From: Topomyia yanbarensis
Taxonomy: Eukaryota > Arthropoda > Insecta > Diptera > Culicidae
Length of the DNA stretch: 64,000 nt
Direction of reading: 5' to 3'
Assembly (NCBI RefSeq): GCF_030247195.1
Contig: NC_080672.1
Location: 393,159,037-393,223,036, forward strand
Shown here: positions 11,155-23,400 of the stretch, in pieces
Layout: every line of letters begins with the position of its first letter
Numbering within the stretch: position 1 is the first letter of the stretch
The notes under the pieces: model-generated
What the model saw: the letters and a program-made list of their open reading frames with translations, nothing else
Database searches by the model: none
Told to the model about the DNA's origin: nothing
Made by a program: the position numbers and the translations under genes

Positions 11155-11471
11155 CTAAGCTCGACCCTCATTAGCAGAAGACAAAAATTAAGCCCGTACG
11201 ATGTTAAGCCTGTTCTAATGACCCTGCCACTTCTAGTTTTCCGATCTGTTTACTTCACATCCTTGCTCTCACTTGAGTACTATGGTTCTAATTTTCATAA
11301 CTTTCCCTACCCAGTAATCTCTAGCTAATTGAATGTCGTTAAAATGTAAAAAAGTTATTATTTATTTTTTTGCTTTCGGTCTCTTTCTGCACTGAATGCC
11401 TATCACCGATACCAGAGGGGCGACTCTACGATATAAACCCTAGACTTGCCACTTAACTACCGGTGCCGTCT
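11155..11471 (-). mobile_element. Degenerate SINE-like repeat and dispersed repeat copy
   Basis: The right edge (11471 reading leftward on the minus strand) begins AGACGGCACCGGTAGTTAAG, the same head as the tRNA-derived SINE at 4711, but the B box is decayed. The 11155-11355 part is homologous to 1-215 of this window. Whether these are one element or two adjacent ones I cannot tell. Confidence 0.5.
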
Positions 11472-11680
11472 TTGAGATACTAATTTGTTGAATATGAAAA
11501 TGTTGAAATTACTTAAAATGTATATTCCTTGTTTTCGACGTGGTCATGTTTTTTTCCTTTTTTTAAGATTATTTCCTTTTTTTAAGGTTATTAGGAACGC
11601 GTCCAATGGAAAATAGATAAAGAAAGAATGACCGGAACGGTGACAATTCCTCTTTTACTGGACACACTGAGAAAAGATAT

Positions 11681-11755
11681 GTCCTCAAGCAGGAATCGAA
11701 CCTGCGATCTCCCAGTCTCTAGTTGGGTGCGTTAGCCACCCCGCCATCGAGGAAC
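11681..11755 (-). ncRNA. tRNA-like segment (left foldback arm)
   Basis: Minus strand. The T arm is perfect (GCAGG TTCGATT CCTGC). The anticodon-like loop CTAGAGA sits on a CCCA/TGGG stem, and an A-box-like TGGCGGGGTGGCTAACGC is present. The acceptor stem is imperfect in this copy. AGA at the anticodon position would be Ser, but the long variable arm of tRNA-Ser is absent. I therefore treat it as a tRNA-like or SINE-head sequence, not a tRNA gene. Confidence 0.55.
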
Positions 11756-11936
11756 TGCGATGAAGTCATCACAGATTCTCAAAAGTGTCGTGGTCAGCGT
11801 CACAGCCCCAAAACCTACCAATGGATCCATCTACCCCCAATGCGTCTTATGAACAAATCGTTACCGCCCCTTCTCAGGCAGAACTCACGCGTTATCTATT
11901 TTTAGCTCCAGTGGATCGCGTTCATCAGGTTTACAG

Positions 11937-12010
11937 GTCCTCGATGGTGGAGTGATTAACGCACCCAACTAGAGACTGGGAGAAAGCTGGTTCGATTCCT
12001 GCTCGAGGAC
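11937..12010 (+). ncRNA. tRNA-like segment (right foldback arm)
   Basis: GTCCTCGA at the 5' end pairs perfectly with TCGAGGAC at the 3' end as an acceptor-like stem. The B-box GGTTCGATTCC and the same CTAGAGA anticodon-like loop are present. The T stem has one mismatch. It could still supply pol III promoter boxes. It is more likely a mobile tRNA-derived sequence than a functional tRNA. Confidence 0.55.
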
Positions 12011-12364
12011 ATATCTTTTCTCAGTGTGTCCAATAAAAGGTGAATTGTCACCGTTCCGGTCATTCTTTTTCTGTCTATTTTCCATTGGACGCGTTCTTGA
12101 AAATTTAAAAAGTCTTCTAAAATAGCGATCTGTGTCCATCTGAGCTGCTGATATAAAATGGCCTTATTGTTAAGATGAGGAGATTTAAAATGTGAAAATT
12201 ATGTGAAGTATTCCAGAAATTAGTAACAACCGTGCGCTTCGTTAGTCACGATAACGTTCAAACAATGGACATTTAACCCGCCTAACTCCATCATTCCTCA
12301 TTATTGACGGAGGCACTTTTCAGCCTCAAACAGCGTCTTATAACTATGAAGGTCAGATTACATC

Positions 12365-12485
12365 ATATGGGGATGGCATAGCGTAGCTGGTAAGTCCATT
12401 ACACTGTACGCAGCTGACCTAAGTTGGAACTCCCACCGCCGCATATAGTGTGTTGTCCACCACCCTTTGTCACTTTCGGATAGAT
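12365..12485 (+). mobile_element. Head of a tRNA-derived SINE
   Basis: The A-box-like TAGCGTAGCTGGTAAG and the B-box-like GTTGGAACTCCCACC lie about 32 bp apart, followed by a non-coding body. I recognise this head (gtag.tggtaagtcc ... ctaagttggaactcccacc) as common in Aedes-type genomes. The 3' boundary is unclear. Confidence 0.6.
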
Positions 12486-13171
12486 TGGTCAGAAATGCAT
12501 CTTTTTAGGATCTACTAAAATCGTTTTCCGTTTTTCGACGGTACCTGGACATTTACAATGCCACCTATAATGAAGGAAATCTGAAATCGTGCTTCCTCCA
12601 TATATTTTGATTGCCACAGTATTTTTAATACTTCCACAAGGTTGAATGATCTGGTTTAAAATTTGAAAATTAAATATCAATGTGACATAGAGTAGAAATG
12701 GCTCCCTGATTCTGGGGAGCATTTTTTAATGATTCAACTCAACAGCAGATTATACCTGTTCAATTATAGGGGCCCCTTTGCTCAGTTGTGCCCAGGGGCC
12801 CCGAGTGGTCTTAAGACGGCCCTAGTTATCATCAGACAATAGAATACATGTATGTTGAGAGTGATTGACAGCAATAACAGCATTCTTCTGCGGAGGAGAT
12901 GGATTTTCAACGGGCTTCGGAAGAACATATACTCTCTTTATTTTTACCTGAGTAAACCTAAATTGAACTACACTGTTTTTCGTGACATACACTACCCGCC
13001 CGAGCAAATTCTCATGAACTCAAATACCATACAACTCCTTTAAAAGAGGGCCCATATTATTGGCTCGAATGAAAACTCGTCGAAATGTCAATTGACGATA
13101 GGTTCATCCGGAGTGTTCATTTGTGTTTACATTTTGCTAGCGTTGCCAATTCTATTTTGTGTCCACCACCC
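12486..13171. other. Intronic sequence, nothing recognised
   Basis: No gene or transposon end identified. A short GC-richer patch near 12770-12825 (gggccccgagtggtcttaag) is not assigned. Confidence 0.4.
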
Positions 13172-13372
13172 AATGTGGCTACGCCACATCGCTTTTGCGC
13201 GTACTGTACTTAAACTAGGAATAGCCCCTATGTTTGAGTAAGCCGGGCAAACGAGTGGATCAGGTTCGCTTGCTTCCGACGGCGAGTCGGTGGCCACCTC
13301 GCCCGGCCGGTCCTCAGCGGCTTTGCGCCACTTTGGGACCTAGGCCTCGGCTATGCGGCTAAGCCGCATCGA
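13172..13372 (-). repeat. GC-rich dispersed repeat, inverted copy of 58376-58604
   Basis: The minus strand of this segment aligns with the plus strand at 58376-58604. It has the same boundary word aagcgatgtggcgtag, the same 'gtttgcccgg.ttactcaaacataggg' side and the same 'tatgcggct' side. The other copy is about 24 bp longer in the middle. In the orientation of the 58 kb copy it reads as Lys/Glu/Ala-rich peptide. Class unknown. Confidence 0.6.
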
Positions 13373-16300
13373 AATGGTACCCCTTAAACATTCTAACTAG
13401 AATCGGTTGTGTAACCGGAGCCGGAATACGAATTAGAATCAACCAGCATTCCGGCTGAACTTAACTAGGAAGTTTAGTAAAATTTAATCTGGACATTAAA
13501 ATTTTCTGGCAACGCTCCAGCACCCCGTTAAATTCTAACGATTTCACCACCTGGGCGCCACGATATGAAATTAACTTTGTTTATTTTCGACAAGTTTTGA
13601 TTCGAGCCAACAACATCCAGCCTTAAAAAGACCATCAATATGGTCCGTTATAAATTTTACAACCATAAAAACACCATAAAATGGTTTCAATAACCAATGG
13701 ATACACCCAAATATGGTTTTTACACGCGATCTACCAACCATGGCGATGGTGTTTTCATAGGTTAAAAACCTTACAAACACTATCAAAATAACATATAATG
13801 GGGGTGAATCTGGACCATGAACATGAGGGTATTATGGGCTTATCGTTTGCTCGGACGTCAAAAGTTTGAAATCGCTTCAATAAAGTATTGCAACACCTAA
13901 AAAGTACAGCATCTCCTTAAAAAAGGTAAATTCGGGCTGCTATCTGCAAGGCAACTCTCTTCAGCGAAGTTATTTTAAAGGCCAAAAAGATTCGGGAGAG
14001 AAACAGTTTTCAAGTTGAAGTTGAAGTTAAATATTTTAACTTACTTCATCTCGTTACCGGAACAGTCCACATAGTTTGTTTCTTCAGTAAAGTTGTTCAA
14101 AAGGAATGGATCCTAATTATTTTAGTTCGGTATGCTGCTGCCAGGAGGCGCTAGAATACACGTGTAAGAATTTGACTACTTTGTAAGTTCATTCGTGCTG
14201 GTAAATATTGTTTGACTAGCTAAATCACCCTATCTAAATCCTATCGAGCTTCTTTTGGATACATTAAATCGTAAAGTGATAAAAGTGCGACCATCGATCT
14301 AGATGAAGAAACTCCTAAAATGCTTATCATTTGTATAAGGAAGCTAAAATATAAATGCCTAGTAAACAAGCTTTTATCAATTCAAAATTAGCCTTCATAT
14401 CCAACTTGAGAAATAAATATGATTATCAGATCTTTTCACTACATTTTCATGTTATTCATATTAATTGAATGTAATGGTGACTGCAAAATTTTCAGGTTTG
14501 ATTTACTTCGTTTTATGGGAAATAAACAGTTTTCGTTTGATATATTTCAAACAAACACCAGCACAGCATTGTGTCAGTCAGTCTTAATGGCATTAATTGT
14601 CATGAATAATTTAACATGTACAATACAACAATAAGATAATTTGAGTTCTGAAATGCAGTACTTCACATATACACTAGCACCACGAAATGATGCAGTTCAA
14701 AATCCAAATGATTATCAAGCATGTGGTCATGACCTCATGAAGAACAACTTTGCTGAAGACACGACATTTGTACACCGTTAGACAGTCGAAATTAAACACG
14801 CTAAAATGCATAACCTTTTATCTATACTAGTGCTACCTAAAGACAGAGATTCGAACCAAATACGTTTCCATCGTCACAATATTCGCCTTCTACCGTACAG
14901 TACCTGACTTTTTGCCGAAGATCCGAACATTCAAGGTCAAAGTCAAGTAGTATCAGTCAAATAGCTTGCTATCCACACGGTTTTATAATTAACTTCGCTG
15001 AAGATGCCGATTGTCTAGGCTGTCAGGATCAATTGATAATCCAAAATTCGTTATATCATATGTATGTACACTAGTGCCAGGTAGTTAGAAACTTCTGAAT
15101 CAAACAGATAATATCCACAGTGCTCATAAAAACCGATTCTGATATAGTAGATACAAGAAGAAAACGCCATTTTTCATCATTTTTCTCCTATTTTACGAAA
15201 AACAAAATGCGGACTAAGTACACTGAAATTGTTTCATTTTGTAGAACAGTGTTATTTTTTATGAATAGCATAAAATGTCAAAAGGTTAACTAGCAAAAAC
15301 TTAAATAACTCATACCACACTAGCCGTAAATATACACTTTCTTCAGCAAAAATACGCCCCTATATTTGGCTTAACTACTCGAAATGTTTCCTATGCTTCT
15401 AAAATTTTATAGATACCCAGTTTTGAAGAAAGACTAATGAAAAATACCAAAAATTACGCTTTTTGCTAAGTTTAAAGACTCTGTCGCTCTTATAATGCAC
15501 AATTTGTACAAACTACCTAACCAAACTTCTCCATTTGGATCTCCAGAAAAATAAAAAAATGCTGAAAATATTCGAAGACAGTTCAGGAGCACTTCAAAAT
15601 TTGAAATTGAAATTTTACCCAAAATCGGCCCATTTTCAGAAAAATCAAAATTCGCCGCCAGTAGGGAGCGTTTTAACAAATAGACTCCGAAGAAGAAAGT
15701 GGCCCTGATAACCTTTCATTTAAGAAGTGCGCCCGATGACTTTTTTAACAAGATGTCATTTTGGGACACCCTAACCCACTTTCCAAGCCGCTTTGGTCTA
15801 AAGAACAACCATTCAACCATATGGTCTGATGATTAAAACATATAGTTGAATCATATTTTAGTTGTTTTCATGTAGATTTCAAATGGTTCGTACTATCGCC
15901 TTGATGTCAAAGGGAAAGTTACAGGATATGTGGGCCTTTTGAAAAACCTATTGCTGTTGAGGGAGAAACGCGAAGAACTTATGACAAGGTCATAATGAAA
16001 TAAAATAATTGTGTTGTTAAAACAAAGTTTCAAATCTTGAGAACTGCTACATTTCAGAATATTTTTGTTATGATCATTTTGATGAAAAAAGGCGTTTATA
16101 ATCATATTCAAAAAGAAAATTAAAATAGTATGAATTATAAAAATATGTCAAGGAAAACTTTTTTTATTGAACGCTTCTCCATGATCCAAATACACTGAAA
16201 AAAGTTCTTTTACGCCTTTAAAACGATAAAGATTAGATTGTTGACATTTTATGATAGGGTAACGCGAATAACTTTTAAAAAGGGCATAATTGCACGAATT

Positions 16301-16478
16301 AATTGTTTGTGTTGGATCAAAACTCCAAATATCTCGAAAACTATCAAATTTTGGAATATATTTGTTAAATGCATTTTGAAATTACGGTTTTGTATATCAA
16401 TTAGTATGAAATTTAAAAACATGTATAAAGTTGTTGTTAGAAAAACTTTTGACCGATAAGCTCTCCATCAAAACGTTT
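13373..16478. other. Intronic sequence, nothing firmly recognised
   Basis: Long AT-rich stretch. Around 13620-13800 there are repeated short words (accataaaa/acaccataaaatgg). Around 16020-16440 two diverged copies of an 'agaaaaactttt..a.c.ctctccat' type sequence are faintly visible. No ORF with a recognisable domain. Confidence 0.4.
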
Positions 16479-17662
16479 TGCCTTTCTCATATAAAGAAAG
16501 GCTATGCAATCACTGTAAAAATCGACTTTTTAACCGAGGCCCGGAGGGCCGAGTGTCATACACCATTCGATTCAGTTCGTCGAGATCGGCAAATGTCTGT
16601 GTGTGTATGTATGTGTGTGTGTGTATGTGTGTGTGTGTGTATGTGTGTGTGTGTGTCATTTAAACTCACACAATTTTCTCAGAGATGGCTGAACCGACTT
16701 AGTTTCAGCTGAAAGGTATAACGCTCCCATAAGCTGCTATTGAATTTTTAGTTGATCCGACTTCCGGTTCCGGAGTTACGGGTTGAAGAGTGCGGTCACA
16801 CAGCAAATTCCCATATAAACTGGTACCACCATAATGTTCAAATGATTTAAAACATATTAAAATTGATGTAACATTACTCTAGTTTGCGGGTCTAGATCAC
16901 TAATGATCAATCAAAGCAGCTTTGACCACATTGGCCACCTATGACGGTTCATGACGCCCCCGGGGAACTCGCCAAGTTCCTAAGCTAATATCACACCCAT
17001 TCCCCAACGAATTCTCTACCGATTTTTACAAACTTGATTTCAAATCAAAGATACAGTAATACCATTGACTGCTGCTGAATTTCATTCGGTTCTGATTCTT
17101 GCTTCCGGAGTTACAGGGGTGTTAGTAAGGATACACTGGAATTTCCCATATAAATCGGTACAATCGTAATACCTCAGAGGCTAAAAACTATTGAAATGGT
17201 CACCAAATTATTTCTAATCGCAGATCTAGATCACTGATTGCCAATCAAACATTCTTTGAATATATTGTCCACTATCGACGATTCCGGAAGTCCGGAATTC
17301 CGGGCATATTCCACAATTAATCGGTTCTTCGGTGATGACTGAACCGATTTTCTCAAACCAAGTCTCAAATGGAAGGCAAAATATGCAGTTGATTATTACG
17401 TCGCCGCCCCTCCTCCCCCCGCCTTGCCCTTACACCTCCCTCCTTCATCACTCCCCTTCCCTTGGACCACCCTCACGCCCGCATTTCCTTCATCCACCCC
17501 GTATACCGAAATAAGATGAAGGATTTCTGACGCATCCTCCACTCTCACTCTACTAACCCCCCATTCCCTCCACTTTCAAACCCATTCCACCAACATTTCA
17601 AAATATAATCACATGAAGATAACATTGAACTCATGCTGATTAAGCTAATTAAATACTATTCT
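16479..17662 (+). repeat. Microsatellite-bearing mosquito repeat, copy 1
   Basis: It starts GCCTTTCTCATATAAAGAAA, contains GGCCCGGAGGGCCGAGTGTC, then a (GT)n/(GTAT)n tract at about 16591-16663, then 'gatggctgaaccgactt' and 'gacttccggttccggagtta' blocks. The same block order recurs in copies 2 and 3 and in the partial copies at 34850 and 36375. No ORF with known domains; mobile class undetermined. Confidence 0.75.
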
Positions 17663-18300
17663 TTTGCCTTTCTCATATAGAAAGGTTATGCAATTGCTCC
17701 AAAAACCGACTTCCTAACCGAAGCCCGGAGGGCCGAGTCTCATATAACATTCGACTCAGTTCGCCGAGATCGCAAAATATCTGTGTGTATGTATGTGTGT
17801 TTGTATGTGCGTATGTATGTGTGCATGTATGTATGTATGTATGTATGTATGTATGTATGTATGTATGTATGTATGTATGTATGTATGTATGTATGTATGT
17901 ATGTATGTATGTATGTGTGTGTATGTGCGGATTTGTTAACAAAATGTCCACATCGGTTTCTCGGAGATGGTTGAACCGATTTTTAGAAACTAAGATTCAA
18001 ATGAAAGGTATACTATTCTCATAGGTTGCTATTGAATTTCATTTTCAACCGACATCTTGTTCCGAATTACGAGTTGAAGAGTATGGTTACAAAACAAAAT
18101 TTGTTGATTTGTCCACATCGGTTTCTCGGAATTTTCTGAACCGATTTTGACAAACTTGATTTTAAATGGAAGGTCCATCAGCTGCTGTTGAATTTTGTGT
18201 GGATCCGAGTTCTGGTTCCTGAATTACAGGGTGATACGTACGATCACGCAGCAAATCTCGATTCTAACGAATTCTGCGATGAATGTAAAAAGGTAAAATT
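17663..18300 (+). repeat. Microsatellite-bearing mosquito repeat, copy 2
   Basis: Same architecture as copy 1: TTGCCTTTCTCATATAGAAA, then AGCCCGGAGGGCCGAGTCTC, then a long tetranucleotide tract, then the 'tttctcggagatggttgaac' and 'ccga.ttttgacaaacttga' blocks. Confidence 0.75.
17781..17927. repeat. (GTAT)n microsatellite
   Basis: A long, mostly perfect tetranucleotide tract (about 26 uninterrupted units in the centre) embedded at the same position in which the sister repeats carry shorter GT-rich tracts. Confidence 0.95.
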
Positions 18301-19703
18301 TTTGCCTTTCTCAATAGAAAGGTATTGCAATTGCTCTGAAAACCGACTTTTTAACGGAGGCCCGGAGGGCCGAGTGGCATATACAATTCGATTCAGTTCG
18401 TCGAGTTCGGCAAATGTCTGAGCGTGTGTATGTATGTGTGTATGTATGTATGTGTGTGTATGTGCGTCTGTGTGTGTATGTGACCAAAAATGTCACTCAT
18501 TTTTCTCAGAGCTGGCTGAACCGATTTTAACAAACTTAGTCTCAAATGAAAGATACAACGTTCCCATAGGCTGCTATTGAATTTCTATTGGATCCGACTT
18601 CTGGTTCCGGAATTACAGGGTGGTGAGCACGATCACGCAGAAAATGTCGATTTTAATAAATTCTGCAATGAATGTATAAAGGTGAAAATTTTTCCAAAAT
18701 ATGACCACAACTGCTTCGATTTGTAGTATTAGGTCACTAACATCCATTCAAAGTCTTTTTGGCCACATTGGCCACCATAATCGGTTCTGGAAGCCCCGGC
18801 GGAAGTATCCAAATTCAGAATAACAGTCACATCGGTTTCTCGGAGATGGCTAGACCGATTCAACCAAACTTAGTCTCAAATGAAAGGTGTTGCGCCTTCG
18901 TAAATGGTTATTTAATTTCATCCCGATCTAACTTCCGGTTCCGGAGTTACAGGTTGTGGCGTGCGATCACTTAGCAAATTGCGATTCAAACCGATACTCC
19001 GATGAAAGCAAAAAAGGTAAAAATTTCGCTAAAATATCTCTCAAACAACTTAAATTTGCTGTTCTAGGTCACCGACGGCCAACCAAACTTTCGTTGACTA
19101 CATTGACCACCATAGACGGTTCCGGAAGTGCCCGGGAAAAGCGGCCATCTTTCAAAATTGACGTACTCACATCAGTTTCCCGGAAATGGTTGGGCCGATT
19201 TTCACAAACACTGTCCCAAATGATAGCTATAGTATCCCCACAGATGTCTATAAAATTTCGTACGGATTGCTTGGATGCGTCCAGAAATATAGACTAATCC
19301 ATCCGGTCACATATGAAATTCCCATATAAGCCGGAACTAAATTTTTTTTCAAAGGGGGGACCCCATGAAATTTCAGAAATCAAATTCGTTTTTGATGCCA
19401 AACATCTTTAAAATGCATGAAACGTCGAGATTTTATGTTATCTCGAAATTTTTTTTTTAGGAAAATCGACTTTTTGGGGCTGCCGATTTCGCACCTTTTT
19501 TCAATTTAATATTAATGTAGCTGTTTTTTCTTTTACAAAATTTTAGAACTCGAATAGTGATTTTTTCTTGTATATTTGTCATGTCATGTATAATAATAAA
19601 ATGTAATATATTCATTTGAAAGCTTTTAATGAATATAAACAACGCAAACATTCACGTGTTCATGATTGAGAAAGGCACAATTGCACCGCTAGGTGGATTA
19701 AAA
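18301..19703 (+). repeat. Microsatellite-bearing mosquito repeat, copy 3, with 3' end
   Basis: It starts TTGCCTTTCTCAATAGAAAG, has GGCCCGGAGGGCCGAGTGGC, a (GTAT)-rich tract at 18422-18482, and several further 'ctcggagatggctagaccga ... cttccggttccggagttaca' blocks. It ends near 19667-19700 in TGAGAAAGGCACAATTGCAC and ctaggtggattaaa. The first and last words (gcctttctca / tgagaaaggc) are inverted, which suggests a DNA-transposon-like unit. Confidence 0.65.
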
Positions 19704-20437
19704 CAGGTTTCTTTTATGTTTTTATTGACAAAATATAAAAAATTTGAAAAAATGTTTTTTTTTGCAATTTAAACATAAATTTTTGTTTTTGTGAAAAATA
19801 AAATTACCGAACAAAAAAATTAAAAATAATGCACGTAGAAACATCTACGCCCTTTAAAAAAATGCGCTTAAGTCGAAATAATTTTATTGATTGTGGAAAT
19901 GTTTAGTCTTCCATGCCGGTGAAACCTGCAAAGTTTCATCGGAATATAAGATGGTCAGTCACGATTTTGGAGATTTTTGGACTGATCTTCGTGGAATTCC
20001 TCAATATCATCTGTTAAGTCTTTATGCAGTTTCAGCTAATCCCCATCAATAACGGAGTATGCAACCAGGGGTGGTCATACAAGCTCACAAACTCAAGCTC
20101 AGAACCAAGGGAAGTTGGGTGTTTGTCATACCTTTCTAACGGTATGTAGAACTTTGCATTCAAATGAACGAAACAAAGTTTATGGACAATAAACAAAATC
20201 TGGCCCACGACCAGGGGCACTTTCCTATTTTTAATGTTGGTTGTACAATGTACATATGCTGATAATTAAGAATCCCAGCTGCTAAATAGTGAATAAGTTA
20301 TGCTTCGTCAGCAAGCATTGCCTCTCCCTTTCTCGCTAACGGGCAGGAGCCGCCTGTGCTTCTCATCTAGTAATCAACGACTAAAACAGCCGAAAAGTTA
20401 ACCTACTCGTCAGCAGCTCTTTTGTTCTACCTTTAAG
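19704..20437. other. Intronic sequence, nothing recognised
   Basis: A/T-run-rich. No coding or element signal. Confidence 0.4.
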
Positions 20438-20439
20438 TA

Positions 20440-23400
20440 GGGTAGAAGTATCATTCTTCGCCCCCTCCCTAATTTTCGCCCCCCTTGTAGAACAATTACA
20501 AATAATTCTATCTGCTTTACGATCTGGACCTCCGCTTTCGACTATTATTGAAAAACAAACTAAGACGAATAAAATGTGCAAATTGCCCTAATTTAAACAA
20601 AAATATTTCATAACGTACTTTTAATCGTAAATAAAGTAATACCTGTAGACCACTTATTTTCCTGAAAACTAAAAAAGGTGACAATTTTTTATCGCGGGGA
20701 AAGTTATATAAATTTTGTGAGTAAGCGTTAGAATTTTCGATAGTAATGTTTTTGAGCATTGCAGGAATACATGTCAACGCACATCCGCGATTATTACCTT
20801 TATTTAATTAAGTTTGAACAATTTTAAAAAGTGGCGAAAATTAACGCAAGATGAAACTCAATTCTAATCTTTGCCCCTGGCGAAATCCCATATAGCGTTC
20901 TTTTTTTCGTGTGGGTTTCTATCTTCACCCCGTTCCACAGTTGTCCCAAAGTAGACTATTGATTGTAGCCATGTGATGTCTTTGAGGAAATTTCTCCGAT
21001 CTTTCTTTCAATCACATCGGATCGTTGACTAATCTCCTTAATAGTGAGTTACGAAATTTATTTTCTTCAATAATTCAGATAGAAAAATACTCACTTCAAT
21101 AATGTTGCAGAAAAACTTACCAGGAAGATTTCTTTCGGAAACTTTTAGTTTTCGAGATACAAGGATTTATTTGTGAAAGACCCTCAAAAACAGTTTTTTC
21201 ACCACAACTTCTATTATGGAGCTTCAAGCGATTTTTGATGTTCTAGAAAGTAATATAGACGGCTGAAATAGACAAATTTCTAAAATATCATAACCTGTTT
21301 TCGCTTCGCTTTTCGCTATTTTCAGAGCTATTCACTCTTTCTAAAGTCAACATCTCTAAACCGAGTAAAAACGGATAAACTACTTGGTAACTAAATGAAA
21401 GTACTTCTTTTTATACTGGAAAAATAAGAGCGCCCCTAGTCTGCTCTCTACCTATTCAGTTGCAGTGAAGACAGTCAGATTCTGCAATTTATCTTTGAAT
21501 CCCGCGCAGTTGTTTTCGATTTCTAAAATATGTTATTAACAATTCAATTAAACTATATCAATAATAATTAGAAAACCTTTTACAAACGTAATGTTTGGTT
21601 TTTTACGAATATATATTCATGATATTCGGATTCTAAACAGCACCGAGCAGGTTTATAGGTTTTCTCTGTAAGGAAGACAAAACCTATCAAAATACAACCT
21701 CTCCATTCATTTTTTTCATAGTTTATAGAGAAACAAGCCAAAAATTAATTCGTTTGGAAAGCCTTATTGAAAACAAATACAACGGAGTTTCTGTCAGTGA
21801 TTGAGGGGTTATATATATTGAGGTGCAGGACGAAAGGAAAAAATTTGAAATTTTATGAAGGTATGTAGCCATATTTATATCGAATACCTAATATACGTCT
21901 AGCGTAGTACAATGTCTATTTTGCAAAACCCACTTGTGAACATGAATAAATATTAATAGGGTGGGTGCTCCTATAGTTGAGGTGCACCAATAGTTTCAGT
22001 AGTGGATTATACGCCTAACTAAGGTACCAACCATCAACAAATATTTTTTTATCGATTAGTGGATATAGTGGTACAAGCGGTTTTGAATACATAAATTGGT
22101 TACTAAACAATCTTTATACTTTTCCTATGAAGTAGGGATTGAAAGCTTTCGTTTAATGTATTAACATTGCCAATAGGTCTATTCATCGATTTTTAGCAAA
22201 AGTTTTCCTTGAGTATTCGACTATTGGTACATCCACGCTAATTGTCGAAGTTATAACCATTTCCAAAAAAGCGCGTTTTCTCTAAGAGATTTGCCGTGAC
22301 TACGATTGTTGTATAACAGCTCAATTGAAAACATAAGAACAAAAAAAAATCATAAGTACAGGCACTTGTGGTGTCCTTGAACTATGCATTGTAATTTTTT
22401 TATTTTTGCGAACGGGGACGATTTTTCTAAAAAATCCACTATTTTTCTATTATCACTGAGATTTTTTTTAAGAAATTCATAACATTAATATGAAAATTTT
22501 GACGAAAAAATGGAATCATTCAAGGACACGACAGTTAAATTACAAACAATTTAAAAAAAGAAATTTAACATCGGTTGCAAACATTTTCGGCAATCGTAGT
22601 CACAGCAAAGACATTTTTGGAAAAACATGATTTCGAGATAATCACGTGCAAAGTTTCTAGTATATACCCGGGACCTCATTGGGGAATAGTGAAATACGCT
22701 ATAATGTTGGTTCTACTGCTTGAATATTTATAATAATTTATAAAAACATCCTTAAGAACTTATACTGCCGCTCTACGTATAATTGTCTCATGTGTATTGG
22801 GTATTCCATTGCACATGGAGTAGTTTTGCGTATAACGATAAGAAAGACAAAAGAATAGTTATTGTTTCGATTTTTATATCTACACATATATCCTTTTAAT
22901 TTAAGTGAACATCTGTAGTCATTTTGGGCATATTCGAAATATTTGAAAGAAATTGAAATTGTTGCCCCAAATCAACTACCAAAAAATATCTGTTTCATTC
23001 ATGATTTACATAAAGAATATCGTTGATAATTCCAAAATGATTTTTAAAACATATGCTTGACATATTAATTTATGTATCCATTGCATCTGCTGCAAAACCG
23101 GAAGTAAATAAATTTTTAATCCTGTGCAGCTACGAAAATGTAGTGAGAAGCCTTGGGGTGTCTTGATTTTTCTAGCATTTAGAGTATTTTTCTAGTAATG
23201 CTATTTAGTTAACGAATAGTTTGTTCGTTTTTGCACGTTGCTATTCTCGTTCGTTGGCGCGTACATCGCCTTCCTTGTTCGCGCAAAATATCGAGAACAC
23301 TCTTATGGCGTTTTCGTTTTTTCTTGGTGCTACACCGGTGTAGTGCAAAGAAAAAGATAGACTGATTACACCCAAGTTTGAATGAGTGTAGCACCGACTA

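Larger units (their letters stand above)
11595..12096. repeat. Foldback element: ~160-bp inverted arms, each with a tRNA-like sequence
   Basis: The left arm 11595-11755 and right arm 11937-12096 are inverted copies: gaacgcgtccaatgg..., ggacacactgagaaaaga..., tcgaacctgc... and their reverse complements. They are separated by about 180 bp. The arms keep high identity, with a few substitutions and small indels. Each arm contains a 74-75 nt tRNA-like segment at its inner side. Confidence 0.85.

Noticed and set aside
11937..12010. Genuine tRNA-Ser(AGA) gene.
   Set aside because: No long variable arm, imperfect arms, an inverted sister copy and the location in a foldback all point to a mobile tRNA-like sequence.
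17673..18024. Long Tyr/Val/Cys or Thr/His/Ile-repeat proteins encoded by the tetranucleotide tract.
   Set aside because: These are reading-frame artefacts of the (GTAT)n microsatellite on either strand.
17781..19703. CRISPR-like regularly spaced repeats.
   Set aside because: The repeats are kilobase-scale diverged transposon copies with microsatellites, in a eukaryotic genome; there are no uniform short repeats and spacers.
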